Below, piece by piece: positions 1 to 9,269 of a stretch of 64,000 bases of DNA (positions within the stretch are counted from its first letter, which is position 1; every line of letters starts with the position of its first letter). The stretch is from Lachnospiraceae bacterium. Its GTDB lineage: Bacteria; Bacillota; Clostridia; Lachnospirales; Lachnospiraceae. The stretch is from positions 310,001-374,000 of the forward strand of contig CABIXN010000002.1 of the NCBI GenBank assembly GCA_902362715.1, given 5' to 3'. The position numbers and the translations under genes are program-made. The notes below the pieces were generated by a model. That model did no database searches and was not told the DNA's origin. It saw only the letters and a program-made list of their open reading frames with translations.

Positions 1-742
1 ACCAGGATGCCAGACGTTTTTTTGCCGCCTGCAGACACCATGCAAAGCTCCCTCCTATGATGCCGAAAATAACAGCGGTAATTATAAGTTTAACAATCGT
101 ATCAGGTGTAAAAACCAGTTTGTCGCTGACGATTACAGAAAATTTTTCCAGTCCCAGCAGATGGGAGGTAAAACCGGCGGTAAAGGAGGCGGCAAGACAG
201 GGAATGACTGCCTCGTAAAAAAGGCTTCCGGCCACCAGCACCTCCAGTGCAAAAAATACTGCGGCCAGCGGGGTCTGAAAAAGACCTGCAAAACCTGCAG
301 CCATTCCTATCAGAAGATAAAGGCGGGCATTGTTCTGTACATGAAGTTTTCTTCCTATAGTGTGAGAAATTGCAGCTCCCATCTGTACGGCAACGCCTTC
401 CCGCCCGGCGCTTCCTCCAAACAGGTGCGTGATCCAGGTAGTCAGCATAATCAATGGTACGAGAAGTTTTGGAATGTGTTTGTTTTCCTGAAAACCCGTA
501 TCAAAGATCAGTCCCATACCTCCCAGGGATTTGGGGCTGAGTTTTCTGTAGAGAAAAAGAATCAGCAGTCCGGCCGGACCAAGAAACGGCAGAAGAAGAT
601 ATAGGTGTTCCTGGCGAAAATCGGTGATTGTGAGAAGTACACGGCCAAACAGAGCGTCAACGGCGCCGATGATCAGGCCGATAAGGATGGCTGCAAGGGT
701 ATGTATCAGAATGGTTTTATAATAAAGGAACGATTTTTTCAT
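1..742 (-). CDS. CLC-family anion transporter, probably fluoride type (partial, C-terminus off window)
   Basis: This integral membrane transporter runs off the left edge; 247 residues of the N-terminal half are visible. Reading the minus strand from an ATG at 742, preceded by GAGAGGAT, gives several hydrophobic helices. The CLC signature GREGVAVQMG is at about residues 113-122, with the gating glutamate at E115. The first selectivity motif, normally GSGIP, reads GMGLI (about 75-79), so the chloride-coordinating serine is a methionine. From family knowledge, that substitution marks the CLC-F fluoride/proton antiporters, so fluoride export is the better guess than chloride transport. No fluoride riboswitch was recognised in the 330 bases upstream. 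It is divergent from the dlt operon. The CLC family call is firm; the substrate is inferred. Confidence 0.82.
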   Translation of the reverse strand, partial: MKKSFLYYKTILIHTLAAILIGLIIGAVDALFGRVLLTITDFRQEHLYLLLPFLGPAGLLILFLYRKLSPKSLGGMGLIFDTGFQENKHIPKLLVPLIMLTTWITHLFGGSAGREGVAVQMGAAISHTIGRKLHVQNNARLYLLIGMAAGFAGLFQTPLAAVFFALEVLVAGSLFYEAVIPCLAASFTAGFTSHLLGLEKFSVIVSDKLVFTPDTIVKLIITAVIFGIIGGSFAWCLQAAKKRLASW

Positions 743-1072
743 AAGTAAAATCCTCTCATTTGAAACATTAGATTGGTATAATTTGAGTTTTTCGGGAAAT
801 ATAGTTTTCAACAAAATTTTCCTTAACAATTAATGCTGGTTTTTGTATAAAATTATGAAACATGGTTCATTATACATTGATTTTGAAGGGGTTACAACTG
901 TATAAAAAGTCTGAATTTGTATCATTTTTGTCCCATAAATCTGAAGAATGGAAATGAATTTATGAGACATTCTTAAGAATTAGTTAATTAATATTATCTT
1001 TGCTTTAAATGGGATGAAAATTAAAATTTTACAGGTATAATGGATACAGATATCAGGACGGAGGTAAAACCG
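743..1072. other. Divergent intergenic region, clc / dltA
   Basis: This AT-rich gap of 330 bases separates two divergent genes and should hold both promoters. On the plus strand a perfect TATAAT lies at 1036-1041, about 20 bases before the dltA SD (GGAGG at 1060-1064). The -35 at the expected distance (around 1013-1018) is poor. On the minus strand a TATAAT-like box occurs around 867-876. I looked for a fluoride riboswitch in front of the transporter and did not find its conserved core. No open frame of note. Confidence 0.5.
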
Positions 1073-2584
1073 ATGAAGAACATATTAGAATATCTGGAAC
1101 GGACAACAGATACTTGTGGGGAAAAAATCGCTGTTGCCGATCAGCATGAAGAGATCAGTTTTCATGAACTGAGTATGTATGCCAAGCGGATTGGCAGCCG
1201 CATCAGTCAGTTAAAATACAGGAATGCGCCGGTGGCAGTTTTACTTGATAAAACCCCAAGATGTGCAGCTGCATTTCTGGGAGTTGTGTACAGTGGAAAT
1301 TTTTATGTGGTAATTGATTCTTTTATGCCGGCAGACAGAATTAATAAGATTTTTAAGACACTGAATCCCAAGGCGCTGGTAACTGATTATGCCCATAAAG
1401 AACTTGCGGAAAATCTTTCACATCCGGGAGAAATTATATGGCTGGAGGATGCTGTAGAGACTCCGGTGGATGCAGAAGCATTAAGTGAGATTCGAAAAAG
1501 AAGTATTGATACGGATCCGCTTTATGCACTTTTTACATCGGGTTCCACGGGGATGCCTAAGGGAACCGTTATCAGCCACAGAGCGGTTATAGCGTATTCA
1601 GAATGGGTGGAAAGTACATTTAATATTGATGAAAATACTGTTTTTGGAAGTCAGACACCCTTTTATTTCAGCATGTCTGTGACAGATTTTTATAGTACAA
1701 TCCGAACCGGCGCGCGTCTTCAGATTATTCCGAAAATGCTGTTTTCGTTTCCGATGCAGCTGATTGATTATATGAATGAGTATAAAGTAAATACAATTTA
1801 CTGGGTACCGTCTGCGCTGGGCCTTGTTGCAAACTGGAAGGCCTTGGATTATGCAGATCTGAAGTATGTAAATAAGATATTATTTGCCGGAGAGGTAATG
1901 CCGGTGAAACATTTGAATTATTGGAAATCAAAGCTGCCGGATGCCTTTTATGCAAATTTATTTGGACCTACAGAGACTACAGATATCTGTACGTACTATG
2001 TGGTAGACCGTACATTTGCAGATGATGAATCTCTTCCAATCGGCCGTTCCTGTGATAACTGTGATGCATTAGTGCTTACGGATGACGGAAGAGAGGCCGC
2101 CCCCGGGGAAGAAGGTGAACTGTGTGTCAGAGGCTCTTTTCTGGCCGAAGGATACTACAACAATCCGGAGAAAACAGCGGATGTATTTGTCCAGAATCCG
2201 TTAAATTCAGCATATCCGGAACGAATCTACAAGACAGGAGATCTGGTGAAAGTAAATGAACGTGGAGAATTTATTTATATTTCGCGGAAAGATTTTCAGA
2301 TAAAACATATGGGATACCGTATTGAGCTGGGCGAAATAGAGGCGTCTGCCTGGTCGGTAGAGAAGATCAAAAACTGTGCCTGCGTATATGACGATACCGT
2401 TGATAAAATCATTTTTATATATGAAGGTAAAGTAAAGAAGAATGAACTGATGACTGCCATGTGGAAGAAAATTCCCACATATATGCAGCCAAATGAACTG
2501 ATCCGAGTAAAACAAATGCCGTTTAATGCCAACGGAAAAATAGACCGGGCGCATTTAAAGAAGCATTATCAGGATTATATGTAA
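1073..2584 (+). CDS. dltA: D-alanine--carrier protein ligase (DltA-like adenylation enzyme)
   Basis: This 503-residue AMP-forming enzyme of the adenylation superfamily should activate D-alanine with ATP and load it on the carrier encoded next. The core P-loop-like motif reads LFTSGSTGMPKG at about residue 164, the A5-type motif NLFGPTETTD at about 300, and the A7/A8 region includes YKTGDLVK and a later GYRIELGEIE. The C-terminal lysine lies in the sequence NANGKIDR. An in-frame ATG at 1040 exists, but the SD GGACGGAGG is placed for the ATG at 1073 and overlaps the longer version, so the shorter start is chosen. The order dltA-dltC-dltB-dltD makes teichoic acid D-alanylation the likely pathway, though other adenylating roles cannot be excluded by sequence alone. 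Confidence 0.9.
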   Translation: MKNILEYLERTTDTCGEKIAVADQHEEISFHELSMYAKRIGSRISQLKYRNAPVAVLLDKTPRCAAAFLGVVYSGNFYVVIDSFMPADRINKIFKTLNPKALVTDYAHKELAENLSHPGEIIWLEDAVETPVDAEALSEIRKRSIDTDPLYALFTSGSTGMPKGTVISHRAVIAYSEWVESTFNIDENTVFGSQTPFYFSMSVTDFYSTIRTGARLQIIPKMLFSFPMQLIDYMNEYKVNTIYWVPSALGLVANWKALDYADLKYVNKILFAGEVMPVKHLNYWKSKLPDAFYANLFGPTETTDICTYYVVDRTFADDESLPIGRSCDNCDALVLTDDGREAAPGEEGELCVRGSFLAEGYYNNPEKTADVFVQNPLNSAYPERIYKTGDLVKVNERGEFIYISRKDFQIKHMGYRIELGEIEASAWSVEKIKNCACVYDDTVDKIIFIYEGKVKKNELMTAMWKKIPTYMQPNELIRVKQMPFNANGKIDRAHLKKHYQDYM

Positions 2585-2667
2585 AACAACTGTGTTAAAA
2601 AATGTGTAATAGAAAAAGCTGAGATAGAAAGCAATATTGATATGAAAGAGAAAAGAGGAGATATATT

Positions 2668-2901
2668 ATGAAGGATCAAATTATTGAAATATTAGAAGAT
2701 TTAAAACCGGGCGTAGATTTTTCCAAAGAGGAGCATCTGATTGACGATCATATATTAGAGTCCATGATGATGATTCAGCTGGTGGCATCTTTAAATGATG
2801 AGTTTGATGTTGAGATTACGCCCAGGGACATCGTTCCTGAAAATTTCCAGTCTGTTCAGGCAATTTATGATCTTGTTGAAAGATTACTGGAGGATGAGTA
2901 A
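2668..2901 (+). CDS. dltC: D-alanyl carrier protein (DltC-like)
   Basis: A 77-residue acidic acyl-carrier-type protein. It follows dltA by 83 bases and precedes dltB by 14. The phosphopantetheine attachment serine is most likely in DDHILESMMM (about residue 35), the position of the DSL motif in other carriers; here it reads ES-M, which is slightly unusual. It carries D-alanine as a thioester from DltA to the membrane machinery. Start ATG at 2668, preceded by AAGAGGAG. Size and context fit DltC closely. Confidence 0.9.
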   Translation: MKDQIIEILEDLKPGVDFSKEEHLIDDHILESMMMIQLVASLNDEFDVEITPRDIVPENFQSVQAIYDLVERLLEDE

Positions 2902-2915
2902 AGGAGAAATGACCC

Positions 2916-4502
2916 GTGCAGTATAATACCTTTGTATTTTTAGGATTATTTATGGGACTGACTCTGCTTGCCTACTATGCTGCGCCCCTGAAGGTTCGAT
3001 GGGGCGTACTTTTAGGCGCAAGTATTGTCTTTTACCTGGTTGGCGGCCGCCAGCTGATTTTTATTGTATGTCTTACGGCGCTTGTGGTTTACCTGGCGGC
3101 CAGAGGGCTTGAGCGGATAACTGTAACTGCAAAGCAGAAAAGAAAGGAGCTCCCAAAGGAGGAGCGTAAGGCATTTAAAGCGCAGACTGCAAAAAAGAAA
3201 AAACGTCTTTTGGCTGCAGCCTGCATTTTTAGTGTGGGATTACTGTTATTCTTAAAATATTTTAACTTTTTTGGCAGCAGTTTGAACGAATTATGGCTCA
3301 AACTAAAGCTTTCCTGGGAAATTCCGTATCTGCATTTATTGCTGCCCCTTGGAATTTCATTTTATACATTATCTGCAGTAAGTTATCTTGCGGATGTATA
3401 CTGGGAAAAATATCCTGCTGAAAAAAATTATTTTAAGTTACTTCTGTTTTTAATTTTCTTTCCTATTATTGTGGAAGGACCTATCTCCAGATATAATCAG
3501 CTGGCAGGCCAGCTTTATGAAGGGCATCGGTTTGACTATCATAAATTTACATACGGACTGCAGCTGATTGTATGGGGATTGTTTAAAAAGATGGTAATCG
3601 CAGACCGGTTAAACGGTGTGGCCAGTGTGGTTTTTGGAAGTTATCAGGAGCATGGCGGGCTGGCAGTGGCTCTGGGAATTTTGTGTTATACTATTCAGCT
3701 GTATACAGAGTTTTCAGGTTGTATGGATATGGTTACAGGGTGCGCTCAGATGTTTGGCATTACTCTGGCTGAGAACTTTCAGCGCCCGTTTTTCTCACGA
3801 AATATTAATGAGTTCTGGAGGCGCTGGCATATTACGCTGGGAGCCTGGCTGAGAGATTATATTTTTTACCCGATTTCATTGAGTAAATTTTTCCAGAATC
3901 TCAGCAAAGCTGCCAGAAAACGTTTTAATGAATATTTTGCAATGACCCTTCCGGCAGCGGTAGCTCTGTTTGCAGTCTGGATCTGCAATGGTATATGGCA
4001 TGGCGCAGAATGGAAATATATTGTATATGGTTTATATTATTATATCATTATGCAGATTGGGGTACTGGCAGAGCCTTTATTCAAACGGATTTGCGGCGTG
4101 CTCCATTTAAACCGGGCGGAAAATAAAGTGTTTCATAAGTTTCAGGTAGTCAGAACCTGTATTTTTGTGGGCTTTGGAATGCTTATATTCAGGGCACAGG
4201 ATTTGAGAGCTGCCGGACATATGTTTTTATCTTTATTTGACCGGGCCAAATGGGGGGCGGTGGAGTTTTTCTGGGATATCGGTTTAAGCCCCTATGACTA
4301 TTTTGTGGCATTATGCGGTGTGATAGTGGTTTTGATTGTTGGAATTTTGAACGAGCGGGGGATTATTGTCAGAGACTGTCTGGCATCCAAAGCGTATGCT
4401 TTTCGGACAACTGTATTGATCGCAGGGGTTATGTCGGTGATTGTTCTTGGCGCTTACGGGCCGGGATATGGAGCAGTTGACTTTATTTATGCACAGTTTT
4501 AG
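2916..4502 (+). CDS. dltB: MBOAT-family D-alanyl transfer protein DltB
   Basis: A 528-residue polytopic membrane protein of the membrane-bound O-acyltransferase family. It begins directly with a hydrophobic segment and has many helices throughout. The family hallmarks are visible: NEFWRRWHIT at about residue 296, and the likely catalytic histidine in ICNGIWHGAEW at about 360. It is expected to accept D-alanine from DltC and pass it across the membrane towards teichoic acids. A basic loop (about 70-105) with many Lys/Arg lies after the first helices. The start codon is GTG at 2916 following GGAGAAATGACCC. It sits 17 bases before the SGNH gene and is almost certainly cotranscribed. Confidence 0.9.
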   Translation: MQYNTFVFLGLFMGLTLLAYYAAPLKVRWGVLLGASIVFYLVGGRQLIFIVCLTALVVYLAARGLERITVTAKQKRKELPKEERKAFKAQTAKKKKRLLAAACIFSVGLLLFLKYFNFFGSSLNELWLKLKLSWEIPYLHLLLPLGISFYTLSAVSYLADVYWEKYPAEKNYFKLLLFLIFFPIIVEGPISRYNQLAGQLYEGHRFDYHKFTYGLQLIVWGLFKKMVIADRLNGVASVVFGSYQEHGGLAVALGILCYTIQLYTEFSGCMDMVTGCAQMFGITLAENFQRPFFSRNINEFWRRWHITLGAWLRDYIFYPISLSKFFQNLSKAARKRFNEYFAMTLPAAVALFAVWICNGIWHGAEWKYIVYGLYYYIIMQIGVLAEPLFKRICGVLHLNRAENKVFHKFQVVRTCIFVGFGMLIFRAQDLRAAGHMFLSLFDRAKWGAVEFFWDIGLSPYDYFVALCGVIVVLIVGILNERGIIVRDCLASKAYAFRTTVLIAGVMSVIVLGAYGPGYGAVDFIYAQF

Positions 4503-4519
4503 GAGTACAAAGATCAGAT

Positions 4520-5584
4520 ATGGAAGAAAATAAGCAGATAACATTACGGAAAAAAATAATTTATACGATTTCATTTGCTGTGATCCTGGTCCTTGTTTTG
4601 AGTGTACTTTCCCAGCTGCTGATACGTGCGGGAAATACAAAGAACACAGTGGGGAATTTTAATTCTCATGGGATTTTTGCCGAAGAAGATAATATAATTG
4701 ACGTGGTTGCTATTGGAAACAGTAATTACTATAGTGGTCTGGCCGCCAATCAGATGTGGGAGGAGCATGGGATTACCGCCTATGTCTGGGGAGAGGCCAG
4801 CCAGAGAATTTATGAAACACGCCACAATCTGGAAAAGATCTTTAAGCATCAGTCTCCAAAGATAGTATTTTTGGAGCCCAGCTGTATTTTCAGAGAAAAA
4901 AGTACGGCAGATAATCTGAGTCAAAAGTTAAAAAGTGATGCATCAGCGCTGTTTCCGGCATTTACTTATCATTCCCGCTGGAGGCTTCTTTTTCCAAATC
5001 GCTGGAAAAGCTGGACTATGGATATGAAATGCGTGGGACACGGGTCAAATGCAAGACTTGGGGTGCATGCGTATAAAGAGAAAGACTGGATGAAGGACAG
5101 CAGGGAAAAGGCGGAAGTAAATCCACTGGCAAGACGTGAACTTGAGAAATGTATTCAGCTTTGTAAAGAAAATGGAGCCATCCCGGTTCTGCTGGCAGTT
5201 CCAGGGCCTCATGACTGGGATATGAAGCGATATAATACAATTAAGGAAATTGCTGATTCTCAGGATGTAGAGCTTTTAGATATGAATCACCATCTGGATG
5301 AATTAGAACTTGACTGGAAGAAAGATACACCGGACGGAGGGTATCATCTGAATTACTGGGGAGCTCAGAAAGTGACTGCATTTGTGGGAAATTATCTTGC
5401 AGAAACCCAGAAGCTGCCAGATCATAGAGGAGATGAGGCATACCGGCAGTGGGATGAAGATTGTAAAACTTATAATGATGCTCTGCAGCAGCGTTTGAAT
5501 AAAAAGAAAGAGAAAAAGGAGCATAAACAGCCTGTAAAGAAAAAACCGGGAAAGAAGTTTGGTATGAAAGATTTGAGAGTGTAA
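4520..5584 (+). CDS. dltD: Membrane-anchored SGNH-hydrolase-like protein in the DltD position
   Basis: A 354-residue protein with one N-terminal membrane segment (about residues 12-34) and an extracytoplasmic domain. Block I of the SGNH fold reads AIGNSNYYSG (about 70), and the C-terminal catalytic dyad region is GGYHLNYWG (about 275). The last 45 residues are strongly Lys-rich. It closes the dlt operon and so should do the job of DltD, helping D-alanine reach teichoic acids. It does not resemble classic Bacillus DltD in overall layout, so it may be an analogue. Start ATG at 4520; the SD is weak (AGGAGTAC). Confidence 0.75.
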   Translation: MEENKQITLRKKIIYTISFAVILVLVLSVLSQLLIRAGNTKNTVGNFNSHGIFAEEDNIIDVVAIGNSNYYSGLAANQMWEEHGITAYVWGEASQRIYETRHNLEKIFKHQSPKIVFLEPSCIFREKSTADNLSQKLKSDASALFPAFTYHSRWRLLFPNRWKSWTMDMKCVGHGSNARLGVHAYKEKDWMKDSREKAEVNPLARRELEKCIQLCKENGAIPVLLAVPGPHDWDMKRYNTIKEIADSQDVELLDMNHHLDELELDWKKDTPDGGYHLNYWGAQKVTAFVGNYLAETQKLPDHRGDEAYRQWDEDCKTYNDALQQRLNKKKEKKEHKQPVKKKPGKKFGMKDLRV

Positions 5585-5622
5585 ATGAGATTGTGAAGAG
5601 AAGGACCTGTTGACAAACCAGG

Positions 5623-5673
5623 AAAAAGTGACCTGCTGTAGCCTATTATATCAATTACAGAAGGTCACTTTTT
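5623..5673 (+). terminator. Rho-independent terminator of the dlt operon
   Basis: Arms AAAAAGTGACC (5623-5633) and GGTCACTTTTT (5663-5673) pair perfectly, and an inner CTGTA/TACAG stem extends the hairpin. The A/T flanks make it bidirectional, so it can also serve the convergent gene to its right. Confidence 0.8.
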
Positions 5674-5725
5674 ATGATGGGATACTCCCGTGGAAAATCC
5701 TTCGGATCATGCAATTTTCAAAAAA

Positions 5726-7405
5726 TTATTGTTTCAAATTGTTTAAATGCCATTTTGCATACCTATTAGTTCCAGTTGTAACAATAATTTCATCCCGTTT
5801 CATTGCCTGTAATAAATTTGAAACTTTCTTCGATTTCTGTTCTTCACTCAGTACTTCTGGCAAAGCCCTCTCTAAAACTGCCATTAAATCTTTTTTACTG
5901 GCTTTCCCCATTGATTGCAGTGCTTTTACAATCAACTGCTTACAAATATCATCATCTAAACCTTTATTACGAACATACTCGGCCTTCTGCCCAACCATAT
6001 CTGCAACTTTAAAAGAAACAAAAACATTAGGATAACGTCCCTCTACAAGACCATTTTTCTTCAACTGTTTAAAGCTTTCTTTAGAAACCACTTCCTGCTT
6101 TTGAACTTTATCCAACAAAAACACTGTTCTCATATCTAGATTTTCATTGGAGTATAAAAGTTGAGTATAATTTTTATCTAATATCTTCCCATACACAGTA
6201 ACCTTTACTCTATTAATCGTGTTTAAGTCGTAGGTTGGTAAAGGAAAGCATTTATCACGCTGAATCTGATACATCATCGGAATTCCCATTGAATTTGTGT
6301 CAATCATATACAGGTTTACCATGGCATTACAAAGAAACATATTTCTGTAATACGGTGGCTTGTATCCTGGTTCTAATGCCTGTTCGATGGTTTCTGGTAT
6401 GAAAGCTCCTTCATTGATGAATACCAGTCTGTCTTCAAATTCTTCTACGTTGATTTTCCCACGTAAACGATAATCCTGATGAGCAATACAGTTATTGATA
6501 ATCTCTTTAATCAGTTCCGGCTCATATTGATCTACTTCATCTGGAAACAATGTTTGTTGTCCGGTAATATATCGGTATTTTTCATTTCTAATTTTAGAAT
6601 ATGCCTTATCTACTGCCAGCAACATTGGCATATCAAAATGTTCATATGCTTTTACTGAATTATCAGCATTATAAAGAGTCCAGGTGATTCTTGGGATGAA
6701 TCCGTCAAAATAGAATTTTGACTCATTTTTTCCAAGTAACAGCAATGCTGTTCTAGTAATGTTCCCCTTTATGGTAATACCGGCTTTGTTTAAAACCTCT
6801 ATGTCAGATAATTTTCTTAAAATTTCCTGTGCTTTTTTTCGATCATTTTGTCGTTTAGAAAAAAGTTCTCGGGCTTTTTTTATTGCATCTTGATCCAAAT
6901 CTTCTATGGTAGCTTCTTTTACAATCTCTTTAGACCAATCCATGCCTATCTGACTCCGGATCAAATCTACCTTATTCATTGGAAGTGGTGATATAGATTC
7001 ATGTTCTCTTGCATATGCTGCGCCTTGCCACGTTGTCGGAATTCCTCTAATTGCTGGTGGTATCTGAAATGCAATTACTCGACATTTTTCCATTGTTAAT
7101 TCGTATATTTCAAGAAATGTTAATCTTTCATTTGTTCCGTTGACTATTTCTTTTTTCAGGCTTTGCAAATTTCCCTGTTTTCTAAATGCTGTTCCGACAT
7201 ATCTTCTATCGTCAGAAATCCCAAAAATCAGCCATGCTTCTTGTAATCCACGCAAGTTTGCTTCATTGCTAAGTGCTGAAAAATATTTTCCAATATCGTT
7301 AAATGAGTAATTTGCTCGTGCTTCTTTAAACTCTATCACTTCATTTTCAAAAGATTCTACCATATAAAGAAGTTTTGCTTTCAATTGCTTATCCGTATAT
7401 ATCAT
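5726..7405 (-). CDS. AlbA_2/Schlafen-type putative DNA-binding, ATP-binding protein
   Basis: A 559-residue protein on the minus strand. The N-terminal 130 residues look like an AlbA_2 (Schlafen-like) domain, with the FENEVIEFKEA motif at about 18-28 and AWLIFGISDD near 75. The middle part has the C-terminal half of a GHKL-type ATPase fold as found in COG2865 proteins (for example INNCIAHQDYR and LVFINEGAF). The tail resembles a winged helix. Such proteins are annotated as transcriptional regulators or ATP-dependent helicase-like proteins, and several are linked to phage defence; no specific role can be given here. The gene is AT-richer than its neighbours, has opposite orientation to dlt, and is bracketed by strong hairpins at 5623 and 7609. 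SD AAGGCGGA before ATG 7405. Confidence 0.75.
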   Translation of the reverse strand: MIYTDKQLKAKLLYMVESFENEVIEFKEARANYSFNDIGKYFSALSNEANLRGLQEAWLIFGISDDRRYVGTAFRKQGNLQSLKKEIVNGTNERLTFLEIYELTMEKCRVIAFQIPPAIRGIPTTWQGAAYAREHESISPLPMNKVDLIRSQIGMDWSKEIVKEATIEDLDQDAIKKARELFSKRQNDRKKAQEILRKLSDIEVLNKAGITIKGNITRTALLLLGKNESKFYFDGFIPRITWTLYNADNSVKAYEHFDMPMLLAVDKAYSKIRNEKYRYITGQQTLFPDEVDQYEPELIKEIINNCIAHQDYRLRGKINVEEFEDRLVFINEGAFIPETIEQALEPGYKPPYYRNMFLCNAMVNLYMIDTNSMGIPMMYQIQRDKCFPLPTYDLNTINRVKVTVYGKILDKNYTQLLYSNENLDMRTVFLLDKVQKQEVVSKESFKQLKKNGLVEGRYPNVFVSFKVADMVGQKAEYVRNKGLDDDICKQLIVKALQSMGKASKKDLMAVLERALPEVLSEEQKSKKVSNLLQAMKRDEIIVTTGTNRYAKWHLNNLKQ

Positions 7406-7823
7406 ATTATTCCGCCTTTCAAAAGTCTCTATGACTAAATTCTATGACTAATCTATGATTTTCTAGAACTAATTTTAATTGATTTTTAGTCCTAGAACAA
7501 GTAATAGAAAAGCAAGAATTGTAAAACTTGATTCTTAGTAATATGTATGTGTAAGAGATAAAGCATGCTATTAGTACTTTATCTCTTAACTTATATGGTA
7601 CTAAAAGAATCCCCATAGAAAAACACTGTCGACTTGTGTTTTTCTATGGGGATTTCTTTTCGAAAAACCCAGACCAGACTTTTTTGCTCCCCTAAAAAAT
7701 CTGGAAGTACGGGATTTTCTTTTCATATTTATATTATATACTCCACCTATAATTAAGAAAAATTTCCATTTGTGCAGCACATGATCTCTCCCTCAGAAAT
7801 CTGTGCCGGTAATTTTTTGTTAA
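7406..7823. other. Intergenic region with no convincing gene
   Basis: A 418-base AT-rich stretch between the AlbA_2 gene and ctfB. It holds the long hairpin at 7609-7653 and the untranslated 3' end of ctfB. A 65-codon frame on the minus strand (7419-7616) lacks an SD and any recognisable features and is probably chance. Confidence 0.5.
7609..7653. terminator. Strong bidirectional hairpin terminator
   Basis: An 18-bp perfect stem: left arm 7609-7626 (ATCCCCATAGAAAAACAC), a 9-base loop, and right arm 7636-7653, followed by TTCTTTT. An A-rich flank precedes the left arm, so it can act in both directions. It separates the AlbA_2 gene from ctfAB. Confidence 0.75.
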
Positions 7824-8480
7824 TTAGATCATTGGCTTTAAGTCGTCAGCGATAATTAACTTAGCTTCTGTAGCAGCCTGAATATCTTCTACAGTAAATT
7901 CAGGGTTGTACTCTTTCAGAACAATGCCTTCCGGAGTAACATCCATAACGCCCATCTCAGTAACAATCATGTTAACCTGATTTTTTGCTGTTAATGGAAG
8001 GGTACATTCTTTTAAGATTTTTGGTGCGCCCTTCTGGGTGTGCTCCATAGCAACAATAACTTTTCTTGCACCAACTACAAGATCCATGGCTCCGCCCATA
8101 CCGGGAACCATTTTTCCAGGGATAATCCAGTTTGCAATATTTCCCTTTTCATCTACCTGTAAAGAACCAAGTACGGTTGCGTCAACATGTCCGCCTCGGA
8201 TGATTGAGAAAGAGGTTGCGCTGTCAAAGAACATACCGTCTTTTTCAATACCTGCCGGCTGTCCGCCTGCATTTACAATGTAATCAGCATCCGGATTTTC
8301 CGGATCTACAGCTGCTAAACCAATAAAACCATTTTCAGACTGTAATGTGATTTTTACGCTTGGGTCAAGGTAATCAGGAACCATAGTAGGAAGACCGATA
8401 CCTAAGTTTACAACATCACCATCATGTAATTCTTTTGCTACACGTTTTGCGATAAATGGTTTGATCTCGCTTCTTTCCAT
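7824..8480 (-). CDS. ctfB: Acetate/acetoacetate-type CoA-transferase, subunit B
   Basis: A 218-residue beta subunit of a family I CoA-transferase. The catalytic glutamate lies in the SENG motif (about residues 48-51: [10 protein letters not shown]). The oxyanion-type glycine motif [11 protein letters not shown] (about 26-36) and [13 protein letters not shown] (about 129) are also intact. With subunit A it exchanges CoA between an acyl-CoA such as acetoacetyl-, butyryl- or acetyl-CoA and a free acid. The pair is typical of Clostridia doing butyrate/ketone metabolism, but the substrate cannot be told from sequence. One base separates its ATG from the stop of subunit A, and the SD GGAGGAAG lies inside the end of that gene, so translation is coupled. 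Confidence 0.9.
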   Translation of the reverse strand: MERSEIKPFIAKRVAKELHDGDVVNLGIGLPTMVPDYLDPSVKITLQSENGFIGLAAVDPENPDADYIVNAGGQPAGIEKDGMFFDSATSFSIIRGGHVDATVLGSLQVDEKGNIANWIIPGKMVPGMGGAMDLVVGARKVIVAMEHTQKGAPKILKECTLPLTAKNQVNMIVTEMGVMDVTPEGIVLKEYNPEFTVEDIQAATEAKLIIADDLKPMI

Positions 8481-8481
8481 C

Positions 8482-9144
8482 TTATGCTTCCTCCTTTAAT
8501 ACTAAGTAATCAACGTAAATGTGTGGAGTTTCCACATAATCAGGTCCGATTTCACCGGCCGGAACGATTTTTTCCACTTCTACAATAACAGTATCTGCAG
8601 CAGATGCCATTAATGGATTGAAGTTACGAGTGGAACCTTTGTAACGGATATTACCGGATTCGTCGGCAATAAATCCCTGAACGATTGCAACGTCAGCTTT
8701 TAAAGGTTTTTCCAGTACGTAATCCTGTCCGTCAACGGTAACAATTTCTTTTCCGTCGGCAACTGTTGTGCCAAGTCCTGTTGGTGTTAAAAATCCGCCA
8801 AGACCTGCTCCTGCTGCCCGTACCTGCTCTGCAAGCGTTCCCTGTGGCTGTAATACAAGGTCAAGCTCACCAGCGCTGAATTTTTGTCCGCATTCTTTGT
8901 TCAGACCTACATGAGATGCGATTAATTTTTTAATCTGTCCGTTGCTTAACAGCCTTCCCGTACCAACGCCCTGAAAACCTGCATCGTTACAAATTACTGT
9001 TAAGTCCTTTGGTCCTGCTGCCGCAACTTCTTTAACAATAGATTCAGCAGTTCCGTTTGTCATGAAACCGCCGATCATTACGGTCATACCGTCTTTTACA
9101 AGAGTTGCAGCTTCTTTTGCAGAAATTACTTTTGTTTTTGCCAT
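8482..9144 (-). CDS. ctfA: Acetate/acetoacetate-type CoA-transferase, subunit A
   Basis: A 220-residue alpha subunit of the same enzyme. It has the N-terminal [14 protein letters not shown] motif (about 18-31), which forms the CoA-binding glycine-rich region, and FLTPTGLGT at about 118. It is the first gene of the ctfAB operon, transcribed leftwards. SD AGGAGGCTTCACA before ATG at 9144. An extended -10 promoter (TGCTATAAT) is visible about 120 bases upstream. Assignment to ctfA/atoD type is secure; the precise acid acceptor is unknown. Confidence 0.9.
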   Translation of the reverse strand: MAKTKVISAKEAATLVKDGMTVMIGGFMTNGTAESIVKEVAAAGPKDLTVICNDAGFQGVGTGRLLSNGQIKKLIASHVGLNKECGQKFSAGELDLVLQPQGTLAEQVRAAGAGLGGFLTPTGLGTTVADGKEIVTVDGQDYVLEKPLKADVAIVQGFIADESGNIRYKGSTRNFNPLMASAADTVIVEVEKIVPAGEIGPDYVETPHIYVDYLVLKEEA

Positions 9145-9260
9145 TGTGAAGCCTCCTGAAATATAATATAAATTTATGAAATTTAAAAACTGATCTGCAT
9201 TTCCGGTACAGGCAGAGGTAAATCAGCTTTTAGATTATCCTGAGCTATCAGATATGTACT

Positions 9261-9269
9261 ATTATAGCA
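9261..9269 (-). promoter_or_regulatory. Extended -10 promoter candidate for ctfAB
   Basis: The minus strand reads TGCTATAAT here, a perfect -10 box with the TGn extension that can compensate for a poor -35. The -35 hexamer at 17 bp is weak. It lies about 117 bases upstream of the ctfA ATG. Confidence 0.5.

Noticed and set aside
161..604. Plus-strand frame of 147 codons at the left end
   Set aside because: It lies antisense to the clear CLC transporter, has no SD and is low in complexity.
743..1072. Fluoride riboswitch before the CLC gene
   Set aside because: The conserved core of that riboswitch could not be found on the minus strand.
7419..7616. 65-codon frame on the minus strand
   Set aside because: No SD, overlaps the hairpin terminator, and no recognisable sequence.
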